Below the pieces are notes generated by a model. That model had not been told where the DNA came from. It searched no databases and saw only the letters and a list, made by a program, of their open reading frames with translations. Position numbers and translations under genes: made by a program. Of a stretch of 64,000 nt of DNA, positions 8,441 through 17,851 are shown one piece after another (position 1 is the first letter of the stretch; each line of letters opens with the position of its first letter). Location of the stretch: contig CANQKD010000006.1 of assembly GCA_947624375.1 (NCBI GenBank), positions 1 through 64,000 of the forward strand. The letters run 5' to 3'. The stretch is from an uncultured Clostridia bacterium (GTDB taxonomy: Bacteria > Bacillota > Clostridia > Oscillospirales > Ruminococcaceae).

Positions 8441-10084
8441 ATGAGCATATATCAGAAATACTGCTATGAAAAGGTAGACGAAAACGGCAGGCTTACAGAG
8501 TTTAAACTTAATCTGCCCGATAATTTCAACTTTGGCTATGATATAGTTGATGCAATAGCCGCTGAAGAACCCGACAAAAGGGCTCTTGTTTGGTGCAATA
8601 CCGAAAACGAAGAGCGCGTGTTTACCTTTGGCGAAATTAAAAAGCTTAGCGACAAGGCCGCGAATGTTTTCAAAGATGCAGGTCTTAAAAAGGGCGACAG
8701 AATGCTGCTAGTATTAAAGAGGCATTATGAATACTGGATAGCTGTTGTAGCGCTTTTGAAACTGGGCGTTGTGGCTATTCCCGCGACAAATCAGCTGACG
8801 GTGGACGATTTGGTTTACCGCTTGAACTGCTCAAAGGCAAGGGGCGTTCTTTGCACCGCGCAGAATGAATTTCCCCAAAAGGTTATTGCGGCTTTGGAGA
8901 GATCACAGCTTGAAAGCTGCAAACTGTGGTGTGCGCAGGGAAATGCCGACGGCTTTGAAAACTTTGACGATGCAATAGAAAAGGCAGACGATCACTGGGA
9001 GCGCATACCCACACAGCTTTACGAGCCTATGCTTATGTACTTTACATCGGGCACTACGGGCTACCCCAAGGGCGTTATGCATGACCATTCATACCCGTTG
9101 GCGCACGTGCCTACCGCGAAATACTGGCAGCAGGCAGAGGACAACGGTCTGCACTTTACCGTTGCGGAAACAGGCTGGGCGAAGGCATCATGGGGCAAGA
9201 TATACGGTCAGTGGGCTGTTGGCAGCGCGATAATGGTATACGATTTTGACAACTTCGAGCCAAAAAACCTGATCACTATAATAAACCGCTACGGCGTTAC
9301 ATCTTTCTGCGCTCCGCCGACGGTGTACAGATATTTAGTGCGCAAGGAGATACCCCCTATGCCTAATCTGAAACACTGCTCAACTGCCGGCGAAATGCTT
9401 GCGGCAGAGGTGTTCAGGCTGTTTGAGGAAAAGACGGGTATGCCTATCTATGAGGGCTTTGGGCAGACGGAATCAACACTGCTGCTGGGCAACATGACAG
9501 GCTACGTGCCCACGCACGGTTCTATGGGCAGGGTAAACCCTCTGTACAACATAGAGCTCTGGGACAGCGACTGCAAGAAGGTCAAGGACGGCGAGATAGG
9601 CGAGATAGTTGTTATCCCTCCCGAGGGCGGCAAGCAGCCGGGTATTTTCTGCCAGTACCTTGATAACGAGGAGCAGCAGGCTTACGCATGGCGCGGCGGC
9701 GCATACCACACGGGCGATTCGGCATGGCGCGATGAAAACGGTCTTTACTGGTTCAACGGCAGATTTGATGATATAATCAAGACAGGCGGATACAGGGTAG
9801 GACCATCGGAGATAGAGAACGTGCTGATGGAGCACCCTGCCGTTATGGAGTGCGGCGTTATAGGAATACCCGACAAGCTGAGAGGTCAGGCTATAAAAGC
9901 CGTGGTAGTGCTGTCTAGCGGTTATGAGCCTTCAAAGCAGCTGGAGAACGACATAAAGAATTTCTGCAACGCAAAACTTGCCGAGTACAAGTGGATAAGG
10001 GTGTTGCAGATCGTTGACGAAATGCCAAAGACCATAAGCGGCAAGATAATAAAGACGGAGCTTCGCAAACAGAGCGAGGAATAG
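8441..10084 (+). CDS. AMP-forming acyl-CoA synthetase (medium-chain type)
   Basis: This adenylate-forming ligase activates a carboxylic acid to acyl-CoA through an acyl-AMP. In the 547 residues I see the P-loop-like FTSGTTGYPKGVMHDH (about residue 205), the adenine-binding YEGFGQTES, the hinge region GRFDDIIKTGGYRVGPSEIE, and the catalytic lysine motif KTISGKIIKTELR near the C-terminus. Its similarity pattern is to ACSM/butyrate-CoA ligases rather than to acetyl-CoA synthetase, but the substrate is not determined. AGAGGA precedes the ATG. As the last gene after accA it may return free fatty acids to the acyl-CoA pool. Confidence 0.88.
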   Translation: MSIYQKYCYEKVDENGRLTEFKLNLPDNFNFGYDIVDAIAAEEPDKRALVWCNTENEERVFTFGEIKKLSDKAANVFKDAGLKKGDRMLLVLKRHYEYWIAVVALLKLGVVAIPATNQLTVDDLVYRLNCSKARGVLCTAQNEFPQKVIAALERSQLESCKLWCAQGNADGFENFDDAIEKADDHWERIPTQLYEPMLMYFTSGTTGYPKGVMHDHSYPLAHVPTAKYWQQAEDNGLHFTVAETGWAKASWGKIYGQWAVGSAIMVYDFDNFEPKNLITIINRYGVTSFCAPPTVYRYLVRKEIPPMPNLKHCSTAGEMLAAEVFRLFEEKTGMPIYEGFGQTESTLLLGNMTGYVPTHGSMGRVNPLYNIELWDSDCKKVKDGEIGEIVVIPPEGGKQPGIFCQYLDNEEQQAYAWRGGAYHTGDSAWRDENGLYWFNGRFDDIIKTGGYRVGPSEIENVLMEHPAVMECGVIGIPDKLRGQAIKAVVVLSSGYEPSKQLENDIKNFCNAKLAEYKWIRVLQIVDEMPKTISGKIIKTELRKQSEE

Positions 10085-10104
10085 GGATAAAATTACTCTT
10101 GTTG

Positions 10105-10715
10105 TAAATCTGTCAAGAAAGGGAAAGTTTTCGGTCAAGCCTTTTTCAAAAGGCTTGTCATGGGTCGTAGCGTATGCAAGCATACGCCGGGTGAAACCCC
10201 CGTCGCCGTCCGCAGACGGCGAAATCCCCATACGGTAGGCGCTCCGCTGCTAGAGGTTAGAAGTAAGAAGTTAGAAGTAAGAAGCTGTTTTTAAGGCTTT
10301 GCGACAGTTTGCCATATCTGCGGTTTAGATTTAGAGGCAAGAGGCAAGACGAGCGTTTTGAAAAATTTGTGATAAACTATAAAAAGCAATTTCTTGCCTC
10401 TTGCTTCTCGTTATCTTGCTTCTAATAGCTGGGCGTTCCCTAATGAGAAGTCATATCAAACTTTTCGCGTTCCATTCTGGAACGCCGTACAATGTGAAAA
10501 AATCCATAACAAGTAGAATGCGCAAAATTGTTAGCACACTCAAAATGAGAAGATAACAAAAATACTGTGTGGCGTTGAATGAAAAAAGCCCGTCACACCG
10601 TAAGGTGTGCGCCGCCGACCGTTTTTGGTGGCGAGGGATTTTTTCTGCACTTGACCGACTGCTCGCAGTCGGTCAACGTGTGCGCTCCTGCGCCGCGCGT
10701 AAGCGCAAATATAAA
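10105..10715 (-). repeat. Composite dispersed repeat, reverse orientation
   Basis: In order: a partial module A with H5, H4 (AAGCCTTTTTCAAAAGGCTT), GCGTATGC/GCATACGC and CGCCGTC/GACGGCG (10105-10250); heptad module C (10250-10430); an isolated H0 GCGTTCC/GGAACGC (10467-10485); and a long form of module B (10500-10715). The long B form has extra hairpins, including TTGACCGACTGC/GCAGTCGGTCAA near 10650-10676. No gene is seen in the gap. Confidence 0.75.
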
Positions 10716-10719
10716 TAAC

Positions 10720-10753
10720 CAAAACAAAAGCACACCGCCAAAACGATGTGCTT
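10720..10753 (-). terminator. Rho-independent terminator of the dCMP deaminase gene
   Basis: On the minus strand AAGCACATCG-ttttgg-CGGTGTGCTT is followed by TTGTTTTGG. The stem is 10 bp with one G-T pair and lies 20 bases after the stop codon. Confidence 0.8.
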
Positions 10754-10772
10754 TTTATATGTACAGAAAACT

Positions 10773-11252
10773 TTACAGCTCTATAGCGAACGTTCTGCCG
10801 GTGGGGGCGTATTTTGTGTACTTTATGCCCACCATGTCAAACATCTTCTTTGAGGCGACTACGCTGTCTGAGCCTGCGTACTTGTCGTCGCCGTAAACTA
10901 TCTCTTTTATGCCGCACTGTATTATAGCCTTGGCGCACTCGTTGCAGGGGAAAAGCGTAACATACAGTTTTGCGCCCTCGAGTGAGCCGGTAGAACGGTT
11001 GAGTATCGCGTTGAGCTCGGCGTGGCAGACATAGGGGTACTTCGTTTCAAGGTTCTCGCCCTCGCGCTCCCACGGCATATCGTCGTCGCAGCAGCCTGTG
11101 GGCATACCGTTGTAGCCCATCGAGAGTATCTTGTTCTCCCTGCTGACTATGCAAGCGCCCACCTGCGTGTTGCTATCTTTGCTGCGCCCTGCTGACAGCT
11201 TTGCTATGCCCATAAAATACTCGTCCCACGAGAGATAATCATTTCTTTTCAT
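10773..11252 (-). CDS. comEB: Deoxycytidylate (dCMP) deaminase family protein
   Basis: This zinc-dependent deaminase converts dCMP to dUMP for thymidylate synthesis; in Bacillus the homologue is named ComEB. The 159 residues contain the zinc and catalytic motifs CHAELNAI and PCNECAKAI, plus the substrate-loop region GYNGMPTGCCDD. I start at the ATG 11252, with a GGGG ribosome site about eight bases upstream; a GTG three codons earlier is possible. A TTGACA-18-TATACT promoter overlaps the end of the upstream gene. Confidence 0.93.
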   Translation of the reverse strand: MKRNDYLSWDEYFMGIAKLSAGRSKDSNTQVGACIVSRENKILSMGYNGMPTGCCDDDMPWEREGENLETKYPYVCHAELNAILNRSTGSLEGAKLYVTLFPCNECAKAIIQCGIKEIVYGDDKYAGSDSVVASKKMFDMVGIKYTKYAPTGRTFAIEL

Positions 11253-11284
11253 ATGCCGCACCCCATTCTTAAAATGTTATATAT

Positions 11285-11314
11285 AGTATAACATACTATG
11301 GGGCATATTGTCAA
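11285..11314 (-). promoter_or_regulatory. Sigma-A type promoter for the dCMP deaminase gene
   Basis: On the minus strand TTGACA (11314-11309) and TATACT (11290-11285) are 18 bp apart. The -35 box overlaps the last codons of the upstream gene, so this gene can be transcribed independently. Confidence 0.65.
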
Positions 11315-12639
11315 CTGCCGTTTGCCTGCCCGTCCCATTCGTCAAGCTGCTGTTGTAGAACGCTTTTGTCGTTCTCGTGGCTCAGGGTCGATTCGTACCT
11401 GTCGCCAACATATGCAATAATATCGCCGGTCTGCATATCGACAAGAAGCTGCTTTTCACAAATTGCAGAATTTTTGTTTCCGTCAAAGCCATCATCTTTT
11501 ATAAAACACCAACAAGGTCTGGTACTGCGCTTTTCGTCATCTCCGTAGTGTTTTGTATTATCCCATGCGGCGGCATATTTTATTGTTATTTCGTCAATGT
11601 GCTGCATATAATTCGGCGCAAGGTAGTCGCTCAGCAAATCACAGGCACTTTCAAGGGTAATATATTCATCTTTAAGAGGCTTGCTTTCTTTGTTCGTCAA
11701 CATATACGGTCCTACATGGGTAAGCGTTGATACTTTATCTGGCGTATCTATTACCAAAAGCACTTGGTTGACAGACACTTTATACAGACTTTCTAAATTG
11801 TTGAATGACATAGAGTAAGAATCGCTCAAAGGTATGCCGTCAAGCACAAATTCATATTCTATCTGATACTGATAATATTCTCCGCATGGCTCTGCGTATT
11901 TGTCATATTCGGTAGTTTTATATACACATAATTTAGAAGGTTGCAGTTGGGCATCGGGAAGATAGTCCTTTAGTTTTTCGATAGTTTTGTTGCCAAATTC
12001 CACTGCATCTGACATTTTGTATTCTCCGCCGCGCAGGTCGTAAGACTTATCGGGCACTTGTTCGCCGCGGTCAATGTTGATAGTTTCTATAAGTTCGGAG
12101 TCGGGTTCGAGACCGTATTCTACCAGATATTCAAAAAGAAAAGTGCCCTCCAGATTCACATCAGCAAATCCATGGTTTCTTCCGACATCGGTATCATATA
12201 CGAAATCAGGGTAAGAAATATAGAAAGAGCAATCATGAAATGTAGGATCCCAAGCTTGTTCATCAGTCAGTGGGGTGCAGGTGGTATTTCCGAATATAAG
12301 CCCGTCAGTATCGGTAATATCAAATAACACCGGGAACATTTTTCGGCAGAGCTGCGCAGCTTCTTTTGGCGTGTATATATCATTGGCTTCGCCCAGCTTG
12401 TAATAGCTGTAAAATTTATCGACTTTTGGTATATTAAGAACGGCATCTGAAAGATCAAGATTGTCATACTGTTTGGTCGGAATTGTGGTGTTTTCCATTA
12501 TCTCTTTATACGGCACACCATTGATGGCAACTTTTTTGTGGCTGAAGTGTACATATAGTAAAACAGAAACCACTATAGCTGCCGCAATGCACAGCGTTAT
12601 CGCAGTAATTATTATTACTCTTTTTTGGCGCTTGGTCAT
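11311..12639 (-). CDS. Membrane-anchored extracytoplasmic protein of unknown function
   Basis: I do not recognise this 442-residue protein. It has one N-terminal transmembrane segment (about residues 8-30, IIITAITLCIAAAIVVSVLL) after a basic start. The remainder is acidic and soluble and probably lies outside the cell. Two or three repeated beta-rich segments may be present, but I see no catalytic motif. Cysteines are few. The start at ATG 12639 is favoured because GGAAGGTGG lies seven bases upstream. It could be a regulator of cell-wall processes or a sensor, but nothing in the neighbourhood shows this. Confidence 0.75.
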   Translation of the reverse strand: MTKRQKRVIIITAITLCIAAAIVVSVLLYVHFSHKKVAINGVPYKEIMENTTIPTKQYDNLDLSDAVLNIPKVDKFYSYYKLGEANDIYTPKEAAQLCRKMFPVLFDITDTDGLIFGNTTCTPLTDEQAWDPTFHDCSFYISYPDFVYDTDVGRNHGFADVNLEGTFLFEYLVEYGLEPDSELIETINIDRGEQVPDKSYDLRGGEYKMSDAVEFGNKTIEKLKDYLPDAQLQPSKLCVYKTTEYDKYAEPCGEYYQYQIEYEFVLDGIPLSDSYSMSFNNLESLYKVSVNQVLLVIDTPDKVSTLTHVGPYMLTNKESKPLKDEYITLESACDLLSDYLAPNYMQHIDEITIKYAAAWDNTKHYGDDEKRSTRPCWCFIKDDGFDGNKNSAICEKQLLVDMQTGDIIAYVGDRYESTLSHENDKSVLQQQLDEWDGQANGS

Positions 12640-12968
12640 AAGAATGCCACCTTCCATTTTTTTTGTCTTGATGTTAATTTAATTATACAGTATATTTTAA
12701 TGACATACTAGCCTAATTTTTTACAAATTTTGCAGTGATATTTTGTATGGTGTCAACAAAACGGTAAAATGTTACAAACTAATTGTAAATTTTTTGTTAA
12801 TATTAAAAAGGTATCGTTTTCAAGCCGAAGTTAAACGTTTTCTTTTTTATAAAATATTAAATAAGGTATTGAAAAATTTTTGAAATTGTGTTTTAATATT
12901 ATTAAGGGCAAAAGCCTTTGGGTGAGCCCCGTTTAACATGAATAACCTACTTGAAAGGCGGATAATTT
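12640..12968. promoter_or_regulatory. AT-rich divergent promoter region
   Basis: This 329-bp gap between divergent genes is very AT-rich. For the GH130 gene, TTGAAA (12869-12874) and TTTAAT (12892-12897) are 17 bp apart. A GGGC...GCCC imperfect hairpin lies in the leader at about 12905-12930. For the leftward gene a TATAAT-like box occurs on the minus strand near 12680, with only a weak -35. No other gene is seen. Confidence 0.5.
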
Positions 12969-13964
12969 ATGAGCAAGATAATCAACGGACAGTCTATACC
13001 AAATATGCCGTGGCAGGATAAGCCGCAGGGCTGCAAAGAGGTCATCTGGAGATACACGGAGAACCCCATTATCCCTCGCGACCTTATACCTACCTCAAAC
13101 TCGATATTCAACTCGGCTGTTGTGCCGTTTGAGGGCAAGTTCGCAGGCGTTTTCCGCTGCGACGACAAGCAGAGAAACATGGAGCTGCACGCAGGTTTCT
13201 CCGACGACGGTATTCACTGGAACATAAACGAGGAGAGAATACAGTTTGTGCAGGCTGACAAGTCTACCGAAGAGGTGAACCAGTGGGGCTACGGCTACGA
13301 CCCGAGAGTTTGCTTTATCGAGGACAGATACTGGGTAACATGGTGCAACGCTTACGGCTGGAAACCGACCATCGGCGTTGGCTATACTTTCGATTTCAAG
13401 ACATTCTATCAGTGCGAGAACGCTTTCCTGCCTTTCAACAGAAACGGCGTGCTGTTCCCGAGAAAGGTAAACGATAAGTATCTTATGTTCTCTCGCCCGT
13501 CGGACAGCGGTCACACGCCATTCGGTGATATGTACATATCGCAGTCGCCCGACATGAAATACTGGGGCGAACACCGCCACGTTATGGGTCCCCTGAGAGG
13601 CTGGGAGTCCAAGAAGATCGGCGCAGGCCCTATCCCGATAGAGACCGACGAGGGCTGGCTGTGCTTCTATCACGGCGTTCTGGAAAGCTGCAACGGCTTT
13701 GTTTACAGCTTCTCGGCTTGCATACTGGACAAGGACGAGCCGTGGAAAGTTAAGTACCGCTGCGCCGAGTATCTGCTCAATCCTCGTGAATACTACGAGT
13801 GTGTGGGAGATGTTCAGAACGTTACCTTCCCGTGCGCAACGCTCGCAGATCAGGACACCGGCAGGATAGCTATCTACTATGGCTGCGCCGACACGGTGGT
13901 AGGTCTGGCGTTCTGCAAGCTCGATGAGGTTATCGAGTATGTAAAGAGCCATTCTTCAATATAA
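12969..13964 (+). CDS. GH130 beta-1,4-mannooligosaccharide phosphorylase
   Basis: This enzyme reversibly phosphorolyses beta-1,4-mannosides in the cytoplasm, releasing mannose 1-phosphate. The 331-residue length and motifs ([42 protein letters not shown]) fit glycoside hydrolase family 130, and the ending and length resemble the RaMP2-type enzymes of Ruminococcus albus. Asp111 in the YDPR motif sits where the general acid lies in characterised members. AAAGGCGG precedes the ATG. It stands alone with its own promoter and terminator, so a mannan-oligosaccharide importer is not adjacent. The substrate assignment is inferred from family. Confidence 0.88.
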   Translation: MSKIINGQSIPNMPWQDKPQGCKEVIWRYTENPIIPRDLIPTSNSIFNSAVVPFEGKFAGVFRCDDKQRNMELHAGFSDDGIHWNINEERIQFVQADKSTEEVNQWGYGYDPRVCFIEDRYWVTWCNAYGWKPTIGVGYTFDFKTFYQCENAFLPFNRNGVLFPRKVNDKYLMFSRPSDSGHTPFGDMYISQSPDMKYWGEHRHVMGPLRGWESKKIGAGPIPIETDEGWLCFYHGVLESCNGFVYSFSACILDKDEPWKVKYRCAEYLLNPREYYECVGDVQNVTFPCATLADQDTGRIAIYYGCADTVVGLAFCKLDEVIEYVKSHSSI

Positions 13965-13996
13965 GCAATTAGTATAGGATAACATAAAATCAACAA

Positions 13997-14034
13997 GACC
14001 GACATGCCGCCTTGCCGCGGTGTGCCGGTTTTTG
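13997..14034 (+). terminator. Terminator after the GH130 gene
   Basis: GACCGACATGCCGC (13997-14010) pairs with GCGGTGTGCCGGTT (14017-14030), with a few G-T pairs and one mismatch, and is followed by a run of T. Confidence 0.75.
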
Positions 14035-14098
14035 CATACCCAACCTTTTGAGAAAGCTGCACACTATATATATGAGAACGCTTCCGGAGGCATTCGAT

Positions 14099-15721
14099 AT
14101 GGAAAAACAACTTGCAGACAAATATATTTATCAGTACATGGACAGGATATTCGGCTTTGCGCTTGATAAACTGCACACCATTGACGGCGCTCGCGAACTG
14201 GCTTCCGATATTGTGTATGAGGTGTACCGCTCGTTTCTGAAAGCTGACGGCATTGTGAATATTGACGGCTATGTTTACAGAATTGCAAGAAACGTGTACG
14301 CGCATTATATTGACAGCCTTGCACGCGGCAGAAATTTTGTCAGCATTGACGGCATGGTGATAGCCGCCCCCGAAGAACCATTGGAAGAAGAGGCTGAAAC
14401 AGAGCAGATACTTCGGCGAGAGATAGGGTATCTTTCTCAGCGGCAGCGCACCGTGCTATATATGCACTATTATGAAAAGCGCACGGTGGCAGAGATAGCG
14501 CAAAAGCTGAAAATATCGCAGGGTACTGTAAAATGGCATTTGTCTGATGCGAGAAGCAGACTGAAAGAGGGTATAAACATGAATATCAATGAACAGAATA
14601 TACAGCTTTCCCCGATAAGATTTACACACATGGGGCACAGCGGCTGTGCGGGCGCAAACGGAGATACAAACGCTATGTTCGACACGCGCTTGAAACAAAA
14701 CATTGCTTGGGCGTGCTACAGCGAACCTAAAACGCTTGAAGAGATAGCAAGGACGGTGGGTGTGCCGCAGGTGTATGTTTCAGATGATCTGAAAAGGCTG
14801 GTCGAGTATGCCTACATTGACAGGCTGGACAACACGAACGACCCGAAATACCGCACGAATATGCTGATCTATGACGGCAGGGACAAGGCGGACTTTTCAC
14901 AGATATATTCTGATGCGGCGCAGTTTATAAGCGAAAAATATCTGCCGAAAGTGTTTGAAGAATTTGAAAACGACAAAGACCATTGGGGACTTTCCTGCGA
15001 CGGGGGAGATCTGAACTTTCTGAAATACAGCGTGGTGATGCTGGCTGTAAGAAGGCTTATCTTTGACGAGAAGAAGTTTGAAAAATACACGGTCAAACGC
15101 CCCGACGGCGGAGATTTTATAGCCTATGCAAACGTTGAAGACGATATTTCTATAACTGCCGCGAAGCCAAACCCATACTGGTGCTGCGGATATATGACAA
15201 GGGGCGTAAACGACACGCCTGCCGAAGAAGCTTTTGAAAGCATTTCTGTTGACTGCCGATACACAGACCGCAGCGGCGGCTGGCAGGATAATTTGCAGGA
15301 AGACTGGCAGCAGCTCACGAAGTTTATAAGGAGCGGAAAAGATGCGCTTTCGCAGGAGGGCTACAAACGTCTGTGCGACAAGGGGTATCTCTATGAGGAC
15401 AGAGTGCAGCCTGCGGTGATGAGGATAAAAAGCAGTGAGGACATTATCTCGGCGTTTTTCAGCGGACTGAATGAAAAGATAGCGGTTCCCGACGAGGTGA
15501 CAGAGTATGCAAAGAATATGGACGAGATGGTGATAAACGAGAACAAGAAGCATTTTCCGCAGCATATGCACGAAACGCTGGAATGTTATTATTCAAACTG
15601 CATTGGCAGCGGCATTATGATACCGAAAGTTATTGAGATACTGCTCAGGCGCGGCGTGTTGAAACCGCTCTCGGAGATACAGAAAAAGGCAGCGCTCTCG
15701 GTGCTGTGCATAAATGAATGA
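14099..15721 (+). CDS. Sigma-70 family factor fused to a long C-terminal domain
   Basis: Residues about 10-75 resemble sigma region 2, and residues about 105-160 are region 4 with the helix-turn-helix TVAEIAQKLKISQGTVKWHL. This is an ECF-like core of about 165 residues. It continues for another 375 residues: a second predicted winged-helix segment (about 205-260, LEEIARTVGVPQVYVSDDLKRL) and a large acidic domain with a WCCGYM motif that I do not recognise. GGAGG lies eight bases before ATG 14099. No anti-sigma gene is adjacent, so the extension may do that job (inference). The family of the C-terminal part is unknown to me. Confidence 0.8.
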   Translation: MEKQLADKYIYQYMDRIFGFALDKLHTIDGARELASDIVYEVYRSFLKADGIVNIDGYVYRIARNVYAHYIDSLARGRNFVSIDGMVIAAPEEPLEEEAETEQILRREIGYLSQRQRTVLYMHYYEKRTVAEIAQKLKISQGTVKWHLSDARSRLKEGINMNINEQNIQLSPIRFTHMGHSGCAGANGDTNAMFDTRLKQNIAWACYSEPKTLEEIARTVGVPQVYVSDDLKRLVEYAYIDRLDNTNDPKYRTNMLIYDGRDKADFSQIYSDAAQFISEKYLPKVFEEFENDKDHWGLSCDGGDLNFLKYSVVMLAVRRLIFDEKKFEKYTVKRPDGGDFIAYANVEDDISITAAKPNPYWCCGYMTRGVNDTPAEEAFESISVDCRYTDRSGGWQDNLQEDWQQLTKFIRSGKDALSQEGYKRLCDKGYLYEDRVQPAVMRIKSSEDIISAFFSGLNEKIAVPDEVTEYAKNMDEMVINENKKHFPQHMHETLECYYSNCIGSGIMIPKVIEILLRRGVLKPLSEIQKKAALSVLCINE

Positions 15722-15729
15722 GCAAAAAG

Positions 15730-15775
15730 CGCTCCCCCGTTTCTTTTGTGGAAGTGGGGGAGCGGTTGTATATAT
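15730..15775. terminator. Terminator between convergent genes
   Basis: CGCTCCCCC (15730-15738) pairs with GGGGGAGCG (15756-15764), followed by a T-rich stretch. Nearly the same hairpin, including its loop GTTTCTTTTGTGGAAGT, recurs at 19317-19350. It probably ends both the sigma-factor gene and the leftward operon. Confidence 0.75.
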
Positions 15776-16924
15776 TTATTTGCTGAATGTCGGCTCTGAA
15801 AGATAGACCTCGCCGTTGCCGCCGTCTTCGGGTTTTACAAGTTGTATCTTTATCCAATCGGTATTTTCAACTGAAACGTTAAATTCAACGGGTACAGATT
15901 TGCGAGTTAAATCTTGGTGATAGATAAGTTTGTCGTCCGAATAGATCTCAAATCTTACAGTTGCATCTCTTTCCGTGCTGTCTGATACCGCTACTGTTCC
16001 GGTGAAAGTTGAGTATTTTTTATTGAGAAATATTTCTGTAAATCCAGTATCGTTACTGCCGCCGCCTAATGTACTGCGTGTATACATTTTAAATAAATTG
16101 CCCGGTGCATATACGTTGCCTAAAGTATCATCTACCGAACCTTGTTCAACTGTAATTTGTTCAAATGTCTGCACTTCCGTAAGCTTCATATCAGACAACG
16201 GCACAGGTATGCTGTCTTCGATCTCGGTGATCTTGTTTTGCAATTCTTCGGTGTCGCTTACAATGTTCTCGGCGCTTTGCAGCTTTTCAATAGCCATTTC
16301 GCTAAGTCCGTTAGCTGCCATGTCTTCAGCCTCTTTAATTACAGAAGAAATATACAGCTGCTCGGTCTCTTTCAGAGTGTCCTGCAATTTTTCGGCTATG
16401 GCAGGTATATCATCATTTGAATATATAAAGGATATCGCACCTTCATAATCCTGTCTGAGAATATAATTGTTCACCGTTTCGGACAGATCATCAAAATGTG
16501 CTGTAATAGCTTCGTCATATTTTAGTTGCAGGTCATTGTTTTCGGGGAAAATTTTCATAGCCTCTTCAAGTGATTTCTCGGCATCATAATAGTATGTCTC
16601 GCTAATATAACGGTCGGCATCGGTCAGTACCTTTTCAATATACTTTGTGTTGGCTTCGTTTATCCTTTCCTGAGCAGTCTGATAATTCGGGCTGTCCTGC
16701 TGTACTTTTTTGTATGTATCTGCCGCTTCCAGATAACTGCCGCTGCTGAACAATTGCTCCGCTTCGCTGAATGTTTCATCGGTTTCAATGCTTTCCGCGA
16801 CCGACTGTTCGGGGCTGCCGTTATATCCACCGCTGTTATTGCCGGCATTTTCATCTTCTGAATTGCATGATACCGCCAATAATGAAAGTGACAGTACAAG
16901 TAATAATGTCAATACTTTTTTCAT
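15776..16924 (-). CDS. Lipoprotein with TPR-like repeats and a C-terminal NPCBM-like domain
   Basis: The protein (382 residues) has a lipoprotein signal with lipobox LAVSC (Cys at about residue 20). An acidic Ser/Gly linker is followed by tetratricopeptide-like helical repeats (about residues 50-235) that bind proteins in other families. The C-terminal 130 residues (YAPGNLFKMYTR...GVAVSD type beta strands) resemble the NPCBM carbohydrate-binding fold. GGAGG lies seven bases before the ATG. It is the last gene of a three-gene operon and probably sits on the outer face of the membrane. A scaffold or glycan-sensing role is possible but not shown. Confidence 0.78.
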   Translation of the reverse strand: MKKVLTLLLVLSLSLLAVSCNSEDENAGNNSGGYNGSPEQSVAESIETDETFSEAEQLFSSGSYLEAADTYKKVQQDSPNYQTAQERINEANTKYIEKVLTDADRYISETYYYDAEKSLEEAMKIFPENNDLQLKYDEAITAHFDDLSETVNNYILRQDYEGAISFIYSNDDIPAIAEKLQDTLKETEQLYISSVIKEAEDMAANGLSEMAIEKLQSAENIVSDTEELQNKITEIEDSIPVPLSDMKLTEVQTFEQITVEQGSVDDTLGNVYAPGNLFKMYTRSTLGGGSNDTGFTEIFLNKKYSTFTGTVAVSDSTERDATVRFEIYSDDKLIYHQDLTRKSVPVEFNVSVENTDWIKIQLVKPEDGGNGEVYLSEPTFSK

Positions 16925-16977
16925 AAATAAACCTCCAAAAATTATTTATCTGTTTTTGTATGATGAACATCGCGGGG

Positions 16978-17808
16978 TCATAACATTGGCTTTGACCTGC
17001 CGCATTTTTTGCAATGTGAGCTTTCGGACGTATTCATACAGCCGCAGCTGCATTCCCACTGTTCACCTGATTTTTTGCTGTTTTTTGCCTTGCCGCAAAC
17101 TTTGCAGTACTTTACAGCAGACGGATTGTCCGCACCGCAAGAACATACCCAATACAAATCGTCTGCACCGCTACCCATAGATAATTGATGAAGTCCGTGC
17201 CGCACCATATTTTTTGCTAAGTTTTGATCGGACTGTGGGCTTGAGTATTTAAGGTAGCTGAGAATGACCGCAATTATATTATAGGCAACTATGCTTATCA
17301 TGAAAACAATGTACCCCGAGCCGTGCTTTGTAACAATTAAGTCCGCGCCCTCTATATCATTAAGACTGGCAGTGGCTCTGTTCATTAGCAGCACACTGGC
17401 TATTGACAGCACAATTGTAACTACTTTGCTGGATATATTGGGTTTTGCAGCGAAGAGACCGGTTATCAAAAAGCAAAATACAGATGCTAATATAAAGTAT
17501 TTGCCGCCTACATTTCCAAATTCGGCAAGCAGGTCTTCATCGCCTTTTATAAACATACCTACATCATAATATTTATCAGTCCACACCGTTCTTATCTGGG
17601 ATATCGGAAGAAACAGCGCGGCGAACAATGTCGATAATAGCAAGCATATTAAAAGAACATTCAAGACCTTAATAACGGCTTCATGATCAAATGTTATATT
17701 TACTGATGCTGACGAACGAGCGGCTGGCGGCGCTGAAACTTGCGCTCCGCAATCGGGGCAGAATTTACTGCCGTTGTTTATCTGTTTTCCGCAGTTTTGA
17801 CAATACAT
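16978..17808 (-). CDS. Membrane protein with N- and C-terminal zinc ribbons
   Basis: The 276-residue protein starts with a zinc ribbon (CQNCGK...CPDCGAQ, residues 3-24). It has four hydrophobic segments (about residues 45-70, 105-125, 130-150 and 170-190) and ends with two small zinc-finger-like units of the form CSCGADN...CKVCG and CSCGCMN...CKKCG. Both ends therefore should lie in the cytoplasm. I know no function for this arrangement; zinc ribbons flanking membrane helices are common in uncharacterised Firmicutes envelope proteins. It is the middle gene of the operon. Confidence 0.75.
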   Translation of the reverse strand: MYCQNCGKQINNGSKFCPDCGAQVSAPPAARSSASVNITFDHEAVIKVLNVLLICLLLSTLFAALFLPISQIRTVWTDKYYDVGMFIKGDEDLLAEFGNVGGKYFILASVFCFLITGLFAAKPNISSKVVTIVLSIASVLLMNRATASLNDIEGADLIVTKHGSGYIVFMISIVAYNIIAVILSYLKYSSPQSDQNLAKNMVRHGLHQLSMGSGADDLYWVCSCGADNPSAVKYCKVCGKAKNSKKSGEQWECSCGCMNTSESSHCKKCGRSKPML

Positions 17809-17851
17809 ATATCATACCTCCAAAAAATTTTATATCTATGATTTAGTACAG

